A stretch of 64,000 nt of DNA from the NCBI RefSeq assembly GCF_000471625.1, contig NZ_AUSW01000035.1, positions 124,001 through 188,000 of the forward strand, given 5' to 3'. Shown here piece after piece: positions 42,415 to 50,794 of the stretch (positions are counted from its first letter, which is position 1; each line of letters opens with the position of its first letter). The position numbers and the translations under genes are program-made. The notes below the pieces were generated by a model that searched no databases, was not told the DNA's origin, and saw only the letters and a list, made by a program, of their open reading frames with translations. The DNA comes from Psychrobacter aquaticus CMS 56. Lineage in GTDB: Bacteria > Pseudomonadota > Gammaproteobacteria > Pseudomonadales > Moraxellaceae.

Positions 42415-44166
42415 ATGCCCGATAATTTCTCTAATACACGTATTAAAAAACTGTCGCCATTGCTAATCAATCAATTAGCTGCTGGTGAGGTCGTAACGCG
42501 TCCTGCAGCGGTGGTCAAAGAGTTACTTGAGAATGCCATTGATGCGGGTGCTACCACAATCGCGGTACATATTGCTCAAGGCGGTATGGGCATGATTGAA
42601 GTGGTGGACAACGGTGCTGGTATTCACCCCGATGATATGGTGATGGCGATTACTCGTCATGCGACCAGTAAAGTCGCTGATGTGGCCAATCTTCATGGCA
42701 TTATGACGTTGGGTTTTCGTGGAGAGGCATTGGCAGCGACGGCTGCTGTTTCGCGTCTGACATTGACCAGCAGTCATGACCATAGTGGTATCGGCCGCCA
42801 ATTACAGGTCGCAGGTATACTGGATGATACGCCGAAACTACTACCTGTTGTGCACAATCGTGGTACGACGATCACGGTCAGAGATTTATACTTTAACGTG
42901 CCTGCCCGCCGAGGCAATTTAAAGTCGATTGCAACCGAATTTGGGCATATTGAAACCATCGTTCGTGAAGTAGCCTTAGCGCGGGCAGATATCACGCTCA
43001 CGCTCTTTCACGATAATAAGAAAAGGCTCTCATTATCTGCAAGCGCAAGTAGTAACAATAATCGTCTGTCCTTATCACGCCTTGAGCAAGCCATTGGCAC
43101 CTCGTTGATGGAGAGTGCCATTGAAGTGGCGGTAGATCTATCTAGCCTGATAGAGCACGCAAAAGAATACCACAGAACCGCTAGCAGCCATGCAGGTATC
43201 AGTGGCTGGTTATGGCCTATGCGTGATCAAAAGCGTACTTTGCCAAAGCTTATCTATGTGAATGGCCGGCTGGTAAAAGAGGCGTTGATTAGTAATCAGC
43301 TGCGCCAATTGGCTCAAGAAGCACAGCTTGCAGGCATCGGTTATGCGCTATATTTTGATTTACCCACTGAATGGCTAAATATCAATGTGCATCCCTCCAA
43401 ACAGCGCATCAAAATCAGTCCACTAAACAATATCATGGCGCATTTAAGCCATGCGCTTCGGACAAAGCTCAAAATGGTCAGTGCGATAGAAATGAGGGGT
43501 CAGAAAGAGAAAGAAGTACCAAGCCGTCACATTTCTACCAGTAAATCATTTGATTCATCCAAGATTTCATCTAGCAATGAGCTGGCGTTAAACAGACAAG
43601 TACAATCTCCTAAACAGTCATATCAGCTGCCGCTTAAACGGCCAGTAAACAAGCAGTTATCTGCATATTCAGCAGAATGCCACATTGATGAGCCTTTGGA
43701 TCAAAAGGTTAATACTTCAAGTACTGTTTCAGTGGAGAATACCACTTTTTTAGGTGATTCATTTGCAGAAAAAACAGGCTTACCGCATTGTTTAGAGGTC
43801 ATCACTCGCTTAAATGATTCAATACTTGAGCCTTCTCTTATTAAACACAGCGATCGTAAAGCGTTGCCTTGGCTCCTCTTTTATCATCAAGGCCAATATT
43901 TACTTATTAGTGCAAATGACTGGTGGTCAAAGTTAGCATGGTTGTTTGAATCGAATGTGTTTAAGAATGATGGTGTATGCCAAAACGAAGAAACACTGTG
44001 CAGTGCCAGTGCCATTAATCAGCAATTGACTACCGCAAGCGCGCAAATGTCTATGCAAGATTTGACAGTGTTTACAACAGATGTCGAAGCATTGTTGACT
44101 GAGAATGCAATGGCAATCATCGATAATCATCAATTGGTAACGTGGATGCTTTCATCTGAACTTTAA
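42415..44166 (+). CDS. mutL: DNA mismatch repair protein MutL (short C-terminal domain)
   Basis: 583 residues. N-terminal GHKL ATPase motifs are intact: ELLENAIDAGATTI, DNGAGI, HATSKV, GFRGEALA, and NVPARRGNLKS. VNGRLVKEALISNQL and NINVHPSKQRIKI mark the transducer region. Residues about 340-440 are a linker. The C-terminal domain starts near LPHCLEVITRLN but ends about 60-80 residues sooner than in E. coli, and no DMHA-type endonuclease motif is seen. MutL couples MutS recognition to MutH/UvrD. Weak ribosome site. A repeat lies 55 bp after the stop. Confidence 0.9.
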   Translation: MPDNFSNTRIKKLSPLLINQLAAGEVVTRPAAVVKELLENAIDAGATTIAVHIAQGGMGMIEVVDNGAGIHPDDMVMAITRHATSKVADVANLHGIMTLGFRGEALAATAAVSRLTLTSSHDHSGIGRQLQVAGILDDTPKLLPVVHNRGTTITVRDLYFNVPARRGNLKSIATEFGHIETIVREVALARADITLTLFHDNKKRLSLSASASSNNNRLSLSRLEQAIGTSLMESAIEVAVDLSSLIEHAKEYHRTASSHAGISGWLWPMRDQKRTLPKLIYVNGRLVKEALISNQLRQLAQEAQLAGIGYALYFDLPTEWLNINVHPSKQRIKISPLNNIMAHLSHALRTKLKMVSAIEMRGQKEKEVPSRHISTSKSFDSSKISSSNELALNRQVQSPKQSYQLPLKRPVNKQLSAYSAECHIDEPLDQKVNTSSTVSVENTTFLGDSFAEKTGLPHCLEVITRLNDSILEPSLIKHSDRKALPWLLFYHQGQYLLISANDWWSKLAWLFESNVFKNDGVCQNEETLCSASAINQQLTTASAQMSMQDLTVFTTDVEALLTENAMAIIDNHQLVTWMLSSEL

Positions 44167-44222
44167 AGATACTGCTTTTAGTTTTGGCTGACCCTAAATA
44201 AAAAAAGTACAACCATTGTAAC

Positions 44223-44323
44223 GTGCTACTAGGATAATATTTTCGCAGCATCGAGCTGCGCAGACATAGCAGGTAAGAAAAGATTACTCTAATAGCACTG
44301 TATTTGTTCTATAGTGGATTGAT
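44223..44323. repeat. Dispersed palindromic repeat, copy F (second subtype)
   Basis: GTGCTA and TAGCAC bound the core (44223-44298). Inside, TAGGATAATATTTTC pairs imperfectly with GAAAAGATTACTCTA. The central TCGCAGCATCGAGCTGCGCA is itself a hairpin (GCAGC/GCTGC). The right end CTATAGTGGATTGA is the reverse complement of the copy D arm TCAATCCACTATA with one base difference. Confidence 0.65.
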
Positions 44324-44371
44324 TATATTCATAATTATTAACAACTACTCATCATTACTAAAGGCAATTTC

Positions 44372-45559
44372 ATGAGACATTCGTCCGATCGCTTATCTCA
44401 TAACTCATCTCATAAATTGGCAGATAATAGTGTGGTGTGTTTGATGGCACCAACGGCCAGTGGCAAAACAGCGCTGGCTTATGAGCTATACGATACCGGA
44501 CGTTATGAGCTAATTTCAGTAGATTCAGCGCTGATATATCGCGATATGAATATTGGTACAGCCAAACCGTCTGCTGCTGAGCTAATTCGTTATCCGCATC
44601 ATTTAGTCGATATCATTGATCCAATGCAAAGCTATAGTGTCGCTGAGTTTGTCAGCGACGTTGCAAAATTAATTGACCGTTGTCACCAGAATGGCAAAAT
44701 ACCTTTGCTCGTGGGTGGCACAATGATGTACTACATGGCGCTACTGGATGGATTGTCTCCTGTGCCTGATAGTGATGACAGCGTGCGCGCGAGAGTTGAG
44801 CAGTGGCGACAAGAGGAGGGCATTGGTACATTATACGACTATCTCGGTAAAGTAGATTCGATCAGTCATCAGCGACTCAATGCCACTGATACCCAGCGTA
44901 TTACCCGCGCTGTGGAAGTGTACCTGCAAACAGACATGCCAATAAGTGACTGGCAGCGCCAACCCAAACAAGCATTAGCCCACAATCCAAACCAGCAATG
45001 GCACGCCTTGGCAGTCATGCCAGATCGTTTATGGCTGCATGAGCGTATCGAGCAGCGTTTAGACATCATGTGGGATGAAGGTTTGGTGAATGAAGTCGTT
45101 CATTTACTTGAGCAGTATCCGTTGACACCTAACTTGCCTGCTATGCGCTGCGTTGGTTATCGGCAAGTATTAGAGTATTTAGTCCATATTGACCATCCAG
45201 TATTTTCTCAACCACATTTGGATAGAGCGCAATTTTATAGTGCTTTTGGCACGCTTGATGAGTCAGTCAATAAAAAAACAAAGCCGAGTACCATACTTCA
45301 GACACAATCTCAATCGATCAGATCTGCGACTCAGACAGAGGCACTTGCTTGTCAGCAAATGCAAAATAAGGCATTATATGCTACGAGGCAGTTGGCGAAG
45401 CGCCAGCACACTTGGTTACGCAAAGTCATGCAATTGCCTGATACTCCTATCGTAATGCCAATAGAATCTGATTTACGCAATAATAATGACTCTGTAAATA
45501 ATACTCTAACGATACGAGATTTTTCTACCATGGTACAAGCACGAGAGTATCTGCAATAA
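44372..45559 (+). CDS. miaA: tRNA dimethylallyltransferase, with an internal insertion
   Basis: 395 residues against about 315 in E. coli. The P-loop MAPTASGKTALAYEL, SVDSALIYRDMNIGTAKP, HHLVDIIDP, LVGGTMMYYMALLDGL and RCVGYRQVLEYL are intact. ALYATRQLAKRQHTWLR is the family's final block. Between the last two lie about 80 residues (Ser/Thr/Gln-rich) with no counterpart in E. coli, in the region that packs near the tRNA. It adds a dimethylallyl group to A37 of UNN-reading tRNAs. Ribosome site AAAGGCAA. hfq follows. Confidence 0.93.
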   Translation: MRHSSDRLSHNSSHKLADNSVVCLMAPTASGKTALAYELYDTGRYELISVDSALIYRDMNIGTAKPSAAELIRYPHHLVDIIDPMQSYSVAEFVSDVAKLIDRCHQNGKIPLLVGGTMMYYMALLDGLSPVPDSDDSVRARVEQWRQEEGIGTLYDYLGKVDSISHQRLNATDTQRITRAVEVYLQTDMPISDWQRQPKQALAHNPNQQWHALAVMPDRLWLHERIEQRLDIMWDEGLVNEVVHLLEQYPLTPNLPAMRCVGYRQVLEYLVHIDHPVFSQPHLDRAQFYSAFGTLDESVNKKTKPSTILQTQSQSIRSATQTEALACQQMQNKALYATRQLAKRQHTWLRKVMQLPDTPIVMPIESDLRNNNDSVNNTLTIRDFSTMVQAREYLQ

Positions 45560-46003
45560 AGGGTATCTACAATAAAAAATCATACTATTAGAAGTATTCT
45601 CTATAAAAAATGCGGTATCGAAAATCTAAGAAATTTTTATAAGTACATAAATAAGTAATGACAATTAGTTTCAAATGATGATGAAGATAGCTGTTATAAT
45701 CTCAATCTATTAAAGCATTAAGTATAATATCGGTCCAATTTCTGCCTAATAGCAGCTGCTTGAGGGATATTTGTTGGCAAAGAATATTTATAAAACAAAT
45801 TAATGAAATAAATAGTTACTTAATGACTGACAATAATAATTTATTCACGGTAAAGTGAATCACTTAACGATGATAAGTGATTATTTAGATACATTTTAAA
45901 AAGAAAACTTATTATTCTATCTACCTTTAGCCATTATAATTGAATCAACACTTAGAATAATTGGCGCTTAAAATATAACTATATAATATTTAGGAGAGAT
46001 TTC
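45560..46003. other. miaA-hfq intergenic region
   Basis: 444 bp, very AT-rich. A possible -10 (TATAAT at 45694-45699 area) and two overlapping small hairpins (45843-45882) are visible. No gene is supported. hfq therefore has its own leader of unusual length. Confidence 0.5.
45843..45882 (+). promoter_or_regulatory. Overlapping inverted repeats upstream of hfq
   Basis: ATTCAC-GGTAAA-GTGAAT (45843-45860) and AATCACTTA-ACGATGA-TAAGTGATT (45858-45882) are both perfect. They share AAT at 45858-45860, so as RNA they cannot both be fully paired. They lie about 120 bp before the hfq start. Confidence 0.5.
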
Positions 46004-46528
46004 ATGTCAAAAGGACAAACTTTACAAGATCCGTTCTTGAATTCGCTGCGTAAAGATCGCATTCCTGTTTCTATTTTTTTGGTCAACGGTATCAAACTGC
46101 AAGGTCAGATTGAGTCGTTTGACCAGTATGTGGTACTGCTCAAAAATACTGTCAGTCAAATGGTTTATAAGCATGCCATTTCAACTGTTGTACCAGCTCG
46201 TAACCCGCGAAGCAGTACAACGAGTACTGGTGCTCAAGCTCAAAGTGCCGCCCCAACAGGTTATCAGGGCGGTGGCTTTGAACGTGGTAGCAATCCTGCT
46301 GCTGGCGGTTTTGAAGAGCGCGGTTTTGCGGCCAATCGTAGTGGTTTTAATCGCGGCGGCTTTAGCCAAGGTCAAGAGCGTGGTTTTGAGCGCGGCAGCT
46401 TTGGTCAAAGTCAGGAACGCGGCTTTGAGCGCGGTGGTTTTGGTCAAGACCGTGGTTTTGAAACACCAGCAGAGAACACAAGCTTTGAAGACAAGTCAAA
46501 CGATGACACTAATGATAGCAATGATTAA
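46004..46528 (+). CDS. hfq: RNA chaperone Hfq with long Gly/Arg/Phe-rich tail
   Basis: 174 residues. Residues 1-66 are the Sm core ([20 protein letters not shown], and [11 protein letters not shown]), including Q8-, F42- and KH-type RNA contacts. From about residue 88 the tail repeats units of [10 protein letters not shown] type, rich in Gly, Arg, Phe and Gln, and ends in an acidic stretch ([12 protein letters not shown]). Long tails are known in Moraxellaceae Hfq. Hfq helps small RNAs pair with mRNAs. Ribosome site TAGGAGAG. Autoregulation through the long leader is possible. Confidence 0.95.
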   Translation: MSKGQTLQDPFLNSLRKDRIPVSIFLVNGIKLQGQIESFDQYVVLLKNTVSQMVYKHAISTVVPARNPRSSTTSTGAQAQSAAPTGYQGGGFERGSNPAAGGFEERGFAANRSGFNRGGFSQGQERGFERGSFGQSQERGFERGGFGQDRGFETPAENTSFEDKSNDDTNDSND

Positions 46529-46581
46529 ACATTAGACTGCATGATTGAGAATGCATCGTTGAGACATGATTAATTTGATCA

Positions 46582-46609
46582 AGACCTGCTTCTATAGTGG
46601 GTTTTTTTT
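46582..46609 (+). terminator. Terminator after hfq
   Basis: GACCTGC-TTCTATA-GTGGGTTTTTTTT, a short stem (ACC/GGT plus GC) with a strong T run. Confidence 0.55.
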
Positions 46610-46761
46610 GTCTAAATAAATGTATATAAAACCAGTAGCTGACATAAGTGTCAGGTCAGCTGCAATCACATTACTTGCTATAGGCTGGACGGATTATTAT
46701 TAATATTAGGCATAGTATAGTAAAATACTATCTTGATTCATTATAAAAATAGAGTGGATTC

Positions 46762-47754
46762 ATGAGTAATACCCAAATCAATGTGACCCATGAGCAGTTT
46801 ATAAGTACAGCTATTGATGCGATTAATACTGAGATATCAGCATTGTCATTACTGACAGAGCAGATAGACGACAGGTTTGCGCAAGCTTGCGATATTATTT
46901 TGGCTTGTAAGGGTCGAGTAGTGGTCACTGGCATGGGCAAGTCTGGATTGATTGGCCGTAAAATAGCAGCGACATTTGCTTCTACGGGCACGCCTGCATT
47001 TTTTATGCATCCTGGTGAAGCAGGGCATGGTGACTTGGGTATGTTGGTAAAAGGCGATGTATTGCTGGCAATCTCCAACTCTGGTGAATCGGATGAGATC
47101 AAGATGTTATTGCCCGTCGTCAAACGTCTGAATATACCGCTTATTAGCATTAGCCGTGATAAGCGCGGTATGCTACCACACGCGGCAGATATTGTATTGA
47201 CGCTTGGTAAGTCACAGGAAGCTTGTCCACTTAACCTTGCGCCAACGTCTAGTACTACAGCGACGTTAGCACTTGGCGACGCATTGGCTGTGGCGTTGGT
47301 ACATGCCCGCAACTTTACGTCAGAAGATTTTGCTTTGTCGCATCCAGCAGGCGCGTTGGGTCGCCAGTTGCTTACGCGAGTTGAAGACTTAATGCATACT
47401 AATTATGACGAATTACCTATCATACATCAAAACGCACCGCTGCAAGAAGCGCTCTTTACCATGTCTGCTGGACGTTTGGGTATGACAGTGGTGATTGATG
47501 ATAATGATAAGGTCGTTGGCGTGTTTACAGATGGTGACTTGAGACGCAATCTAGAAAAAGGCATTGATCTGCAAACGCCAATGTGCAACATGATGGTTCG
47601 CAATCCGCGCCACGTTAGCAAGGCCATGCGTGCGTCAGATGCGCTAAGTGTCATGAATGAAAATAGCATCAATCAGTTATTAATTATTGATGACGAGAAT
47701 CATTTAGAAGCTATTATTACGGTACATGATTTGCTGCAAGCTGGTGTAAAATAG
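46762..47754 (+). CDS. kdsD: Arabinose-5-phosphate isomerase
   Basis: 330 residues. The SIS domain (about 35-190) has VVVTGMGKSGLIGRKIAATF, HPGEAGHGDLGM and SNSGESDEI; two CBS domains follow (DLMHTNYDELP onward and VRNPRHVSKAMRASDAL). It converts ribulose 5-phosphate to arabinose 5-phosphate for KDO synthesis. First gene of kdsD-kdsC-lptC-lptA-lptB. TATAATA-like elements lie before it (around 46713). Confidence 0.95.
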   Translation: MSNTQINVTHEQFISTAIDAINTEISALSLLTEQIDDRFAQACDIILACKGRVVVTGMGKSGLIGRKIAATFASTGTPAFFMHPGEAGHGDLGMLVKGDVLLAISNSGESDEIKMLLPVVKRLNIPLISISRDKRGMLPHAADIVLTLGKSQEACPLNLAPTSSTTATLALGDALAVALVHARNFTSEDFALSHPAGALGRQLLTRVEDLMHTNYDELPIIHQNAPLQEALFTMSAGRLGMTVVIDDNDKVVGVFTDGDLRRNLEKGIDLQTPMCNMMVRNPRHVSKAMRASDALSVMNENSINQLLIIDDENHLEAIITVHDLLQAGVK

Positions 47755-47789
47755 TCGCATAAAAAATAGCCTTTAAAAAGAGACCACGG

Positions 47790-48356
47790 ATGCAAGACTT
47801 AATCAAAAAAGCTGGACAAGTAAAGCTATTAGTAATGGATGTTGATGGTATTTTATCAAATGGTCAAATTATTTATGATGCCAATGGTATAGAGACCAAA
47901 GCATTTTCAGTTCATGATGGCGTTGGCATCAAGTCTTTAGCGCGTTATGGTATTTTGACGGCAATTATAACTGGTCGCAGTAGTGCCATGGTTGATAAGC
48001 GCGCCGCAGAAATGGGTGTCAATTATGTGATACAAGGTCGCGACGACAAGTTAATGGCTTTTAACGAGCTGCTGTCTATCCTTGAACCAGCACTTGGTAT
48101 CACTGCCGCTGATTGCGCCTATATGGGTGATGATTTACCAGATATTAAAGCGATGCAAACGGTGGGATTTTCTGCAACAGTGCCTAATGCGCACGCAGAA
48201 GTCATCAATCGCAGTGATATGATTACCACGCGTGCTGGCGGTACTGGTGCCGTACGTGAAATATGTGACCTTATTTTAAAAGGTCATGGTCACTATCAAG
48301 ACTTTATCGCACACTACACGCTTGATGAAGCCAAAAATCAGGATGATTTGTCGTGA
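47790..48356 (+). CDS. kdsC: 3-deoxy-D-manno-octulosonate 8-phosphate phosphatase
   Basis: 188 residues, HAD superfamily without cap, working as a tetramer in known members. LVMDVDGILSNGQI holds the nucleophile Asp17 and acid Asp19. ITGRSSAMVDKRAAEMGV, and YMGDDLPDIKAM are motifs II-IV. It releases KDO from KDO-8-phosphate. Ribosome site is AAAGAGACC. It starts 35 bp after kdsD and its last codons overlap the lptC GTG start (GTGA), indicating translational coupling. Confidence 0.95.
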   Translation: MQDLIKKAGQVKLLVMDVDGILSNGQIIYDANGIETKAFSVHDGVGIKSLARYGILTAIITGRSSAMVDKRAAEMGVNYVIQGRDDKLMAFNELLSILEPALGITAADCAYMGDDLPDIKAMQTVGFSATVPNAHAEVINRSDMITTRAGGTGAVREICDLILKGHGHYQDFIAHYTLDEAKNQDDLS

Positions 48357-48937
48357 ATACTCGTGTTTTAATCGTCCTCGCCCTGATTATTGCTGGTATT
48401 GCTGGCTGGTTTTTTCAGCAGCAAGGGGAAGTTGCGCCACCCGTTAGTATGGAGACGACTGATGTCGATTATGAAGCGACAGATATCAAGGCGGTACAGA
48501 CAAATGAGAAAGGTGAGACTGAGTATGAGCTCACCGCTGAATCTTTGACGCATAACCCAGAGACCAATTTAGATGAGATGTCAGGCATCACTATGAATTG
48601 GGAGCCATCAGCTGAGCAGCGCTATCGTATCGAAGCGGGTAGTGCTGCTATTAGTCAGCAAACGGGTGAGCTTAGTTTGTCAGGTGGTTTTTCATTGGTC
48701 AGTGAAGGTAATAAAAGCGCACCTGACATTGAACCCATCAAGGTGACTGGGAGTACGCTCAAAGGCAATACCAAGTCAGGTCAGGTATATAGTGAAGAGC
48801 CTGTTAAAATTGAACAGGGTATGAATCGCTTTGAAGCCTCCAGTATGAAAGCGAACCTTGAAACGGGTGAGTATGAGTTTGGTCAAGTGGCAGTCGCCTT
48901 TACTCCAGCCGAACGCCAAGATAAAGCATTATTCTGA
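48353..48937 (+). CDS. lptC: LPS export protein LptC
   Basis: 194 residues starting at GTG, overlapping the kdsC stop by 4 bp. One N-terminal membrane helix (4-22, RVLIVLALIIAGIAGWFF), then a periplasmic beta-jellyroll with alternating residues (EYELTAESLTHNPETNLDEM and SSMKANLETGEYEF). LptC takes lipopolysaccharide from LptB2FG and passes it to LptA. Sequence conservation in this family is low; the helix, length and place between kdsC and lptA decide the call. Confidence 0.9.
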   Translation: MNTRVLIVLALIIAGIAGWFFQQQGEVAPPVSMETTDVDYEATDIKAVQTNEKGETEYELTAESLTHNPETNLDEMSGITMNWEPSAEQRYRIEAGSAAISQQTGELSLSGGFSLVSEGNKSAPDIEPIKVTGSTLKGNTKSGQVYSEEPVKIEQGMNRFEASSMKANLETGEYEFGQVAVAFTPAERQDKALF

Positions 48938-49044
48938 TCAGTATCGCCCTTATTGGCTATGTACTAAATACTAAAAATACATGATGACACGCCCTAACAT
49001 GAAGTGCGCAAATCCTATTACCCCTTATACAACGAGTGATTTTT

Positions 49045-49623
49045 ATGAAATATAAATCTTTGCCTGCTTTGCGCTCATCATTGATATGCTCAAATCTAAT
49101 ACCGCATAGCTTGCGTCAATCACGTGCGCTGCCAATGGTTTTACTGTTGGCGTTACCACTTTATAGCCATGCGCTACCATCAGATGCCAATCAAGAAATC
49201 AAGCTATTGGCTGATAAAGCCACTTATAGTGAGCGTACAGGCATCACCAGTTACTCAGGCAGCGTTATCATCACTCAAGGTACGTTTAAGATGACCGCCG
49301 ATAATATCACGGTCAATTTATCGCAGCAGCGCAGTATTAATTCTGCCGTTGCAACTGGACGCCCAGCAACCATGCAACAGATTGTCACGCAAGAGAAAGG
49401 ATTAGCAAAAGGTCAAGCCAATAAAATTGATTATAACGCAGTTACTGGGATCGTTACTTTGACAGGCAATGCCAAACTGGTTCAAAATGGCGCAAGTTTT
49501 GCGGGTAATGTAATTCGTTATAGCCTAAAAGCTGGGGATGTTGAGGCCACTGCTGGCGGTAATCAGCGAGTAGAGCTGGTTTTTCCGCCCAGTAATAATA
49601 GCAGCCAAACTGGTATACGCTAA
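49045..49623 (+). CDS. lptA: LPS transport periplasmic protein LptA
   Basis: 192 residues from the ATG at 49045 (a GTG 9 bp earlier is possible). The signal peptide is long, with ALPMVLLLALPLYSHALPSD ending near residue 45. The OstA-like domain shows KLLADKATYSERTGITSYSG, then KMTADNITVNL and YNAVTGIVTLTGNAKLVQNG. It forms the periplasmic bridge carrying LPS from LptC to LptD. About 100 bp after lptC; lptB follows. Confidence 0.92.
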   Translation: MKYKSLPALRSSLICSNLIPHSLRQSRALPMVLLLALPLYSHALPSDANQEIKLLADKATYSERTGITSYSGSVIITQGTFKMTADNITVNLSQQRSINSAVATGRPATMQQIVTQEKGLAKGQANKIDYNAVTGIVTLTGNAKLVQNGASFAGNVIRYSLKAGDVEATAGGNQRVELVFPPSNNSSQTGIR

Positions 49624-49745
49624 GCGGTGATACCGCTCATTTATCAGTATACGAATGTCTCTAAACCCCTTTATACGAAGACATTGATATGAAGGGGCTC
49701 GTATAAATATATCAGTGCTTGATTTTGCAACAGTATGAGTCAGTT

Positions 49746-50525
49746 ATGAGTGATAATAAACATATAGACCCCCTAGCTACCAACGATCAGCCATCGCCTA
49801 TCGCACGCTTATCTATGCAAAATTTGGGTAAGCGTTATGGCAAGCGCTGGGTGGTCAAAGACGTTTCTTTTTCTGTGGAACAAGGACAGGTCGTTGGCTT
49901 ATTAGGGCCAAATGGTGCCGGTAAAACGACCAGCTTTTATATGGTGGTAGGGCTGGTCAATATGGATAAAGGGCGTGTGACCCTAGGCAAAACAGATTTA
50001 TCTAAATATGCGATGCATGAGCGTGCTCGTGCTGGTATTGGTTATTTGCCGCAAGAAGCCTCTATTTTTCGTAAATTGTCTATCGAAGACAATATTTTGG
50101 CTATTTTGCAAACTCGTAAAGAATTAAGTGCAAGTGAGCAGCAACAAGAGCTTGAGAAATTGATTGGCGAATTTCATTTAGAGCATGTACGTAAATCACT
50201 GGGCATGAGTGTCTCAGGTGGTGAGCGTCGCCGTTGTGAGATTGCCCGTGCATTGGCCGCCGATCCCAAGTTCATACTATTGGATGAGCCTTTTGCAGGC
50301 GTTGACCCCATCTCTGTTGGCGATATCAAAGACGTTATCTTAACACTAAAAAATCGTGGAATCGGTGTGTTAATTACCGACCATAACGTCCGTGATACCT
50401 TGGCTATTTGTGAAAAAGCTTATATCGTTTCAGAAGGCGCTATTATTGCTGAAGGTACTTCCGATGAAGTCTTAGACAACGAATTGGTGAAATCTGTCTA
50501 CTTAGGTAAAGACTTCCAAGTATAG
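49746..50525 (+). CDS. lptB: LPS export ABC transporter ATPase LptB
   Basis: 259 residues from the ATG at 49746; an in-frame TTG at 49719 would add nine residues without homology. Walker [13 protein letters not shown], signature [17 protein letters not shown], Walker [16 protein letters not shown] and [19 protein letters not shown] are typical LptB blocks. It powers LPS extraction with LptF and LptG, which are not in the window. In many Gammaproteobacteria rpoN follows; here a terminator-like hairpin and radA follow. Confidence 0.95.
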   Translation: MSDNKHIDPLATNDQPSPIARLSMQNLGKRYGKRWVVKDVSFSVEQGQVVGLLGPNGAGKTTSFYMVVGLVNMDKGRVTLGKTDLSKYAMHERARAGIGYLPQEASIFRKLSIEDNILAILQTRKELSASEQQQELEKLIGEFHLEHVRKSLGMSVSGGERRRCEIARALAADPKFILLDEPFAGVDPISVGDIKDVILTLKNRGIGVLITDHNVRDTLAICEKAYIVSEGAIIAEGTSDEVLDNELVKSVYLGKDFQV

Positions 50526-50581
50526 TGTTAAGTACAGTCAGGTACGTCAAAACATTTCTCACTATTATATATGCGTTTATT

Positions 50582-50626
50582 GCTGGCACAAGGTTTGTTA
50601 ATCAAACTTTTAGGCCAGCCATTTTT
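50582..50626 (+). terminator. Terminator after lptB
   Basis: GCTGGC/GCCAGC outer pairing and AAGGTTTG/CAAACTTT inner pairing around TTAAT, then CATTTTTG. Confidence 0.6.
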
Positions 50627-50794
50627 GATATTTAGCTTTTCCTTATATTGAGCGTCATCCCTTCTATAAAACATAACCTGTCATATTAACGACTGGTTTT
50701 ATCTTAAAAATTATTCTCAAATTAACGCTCATAAAAGCGTCACAGCATTCTATCTATTACTCTTTATTGAACACCTGAATAAGGCTCGTAAATT

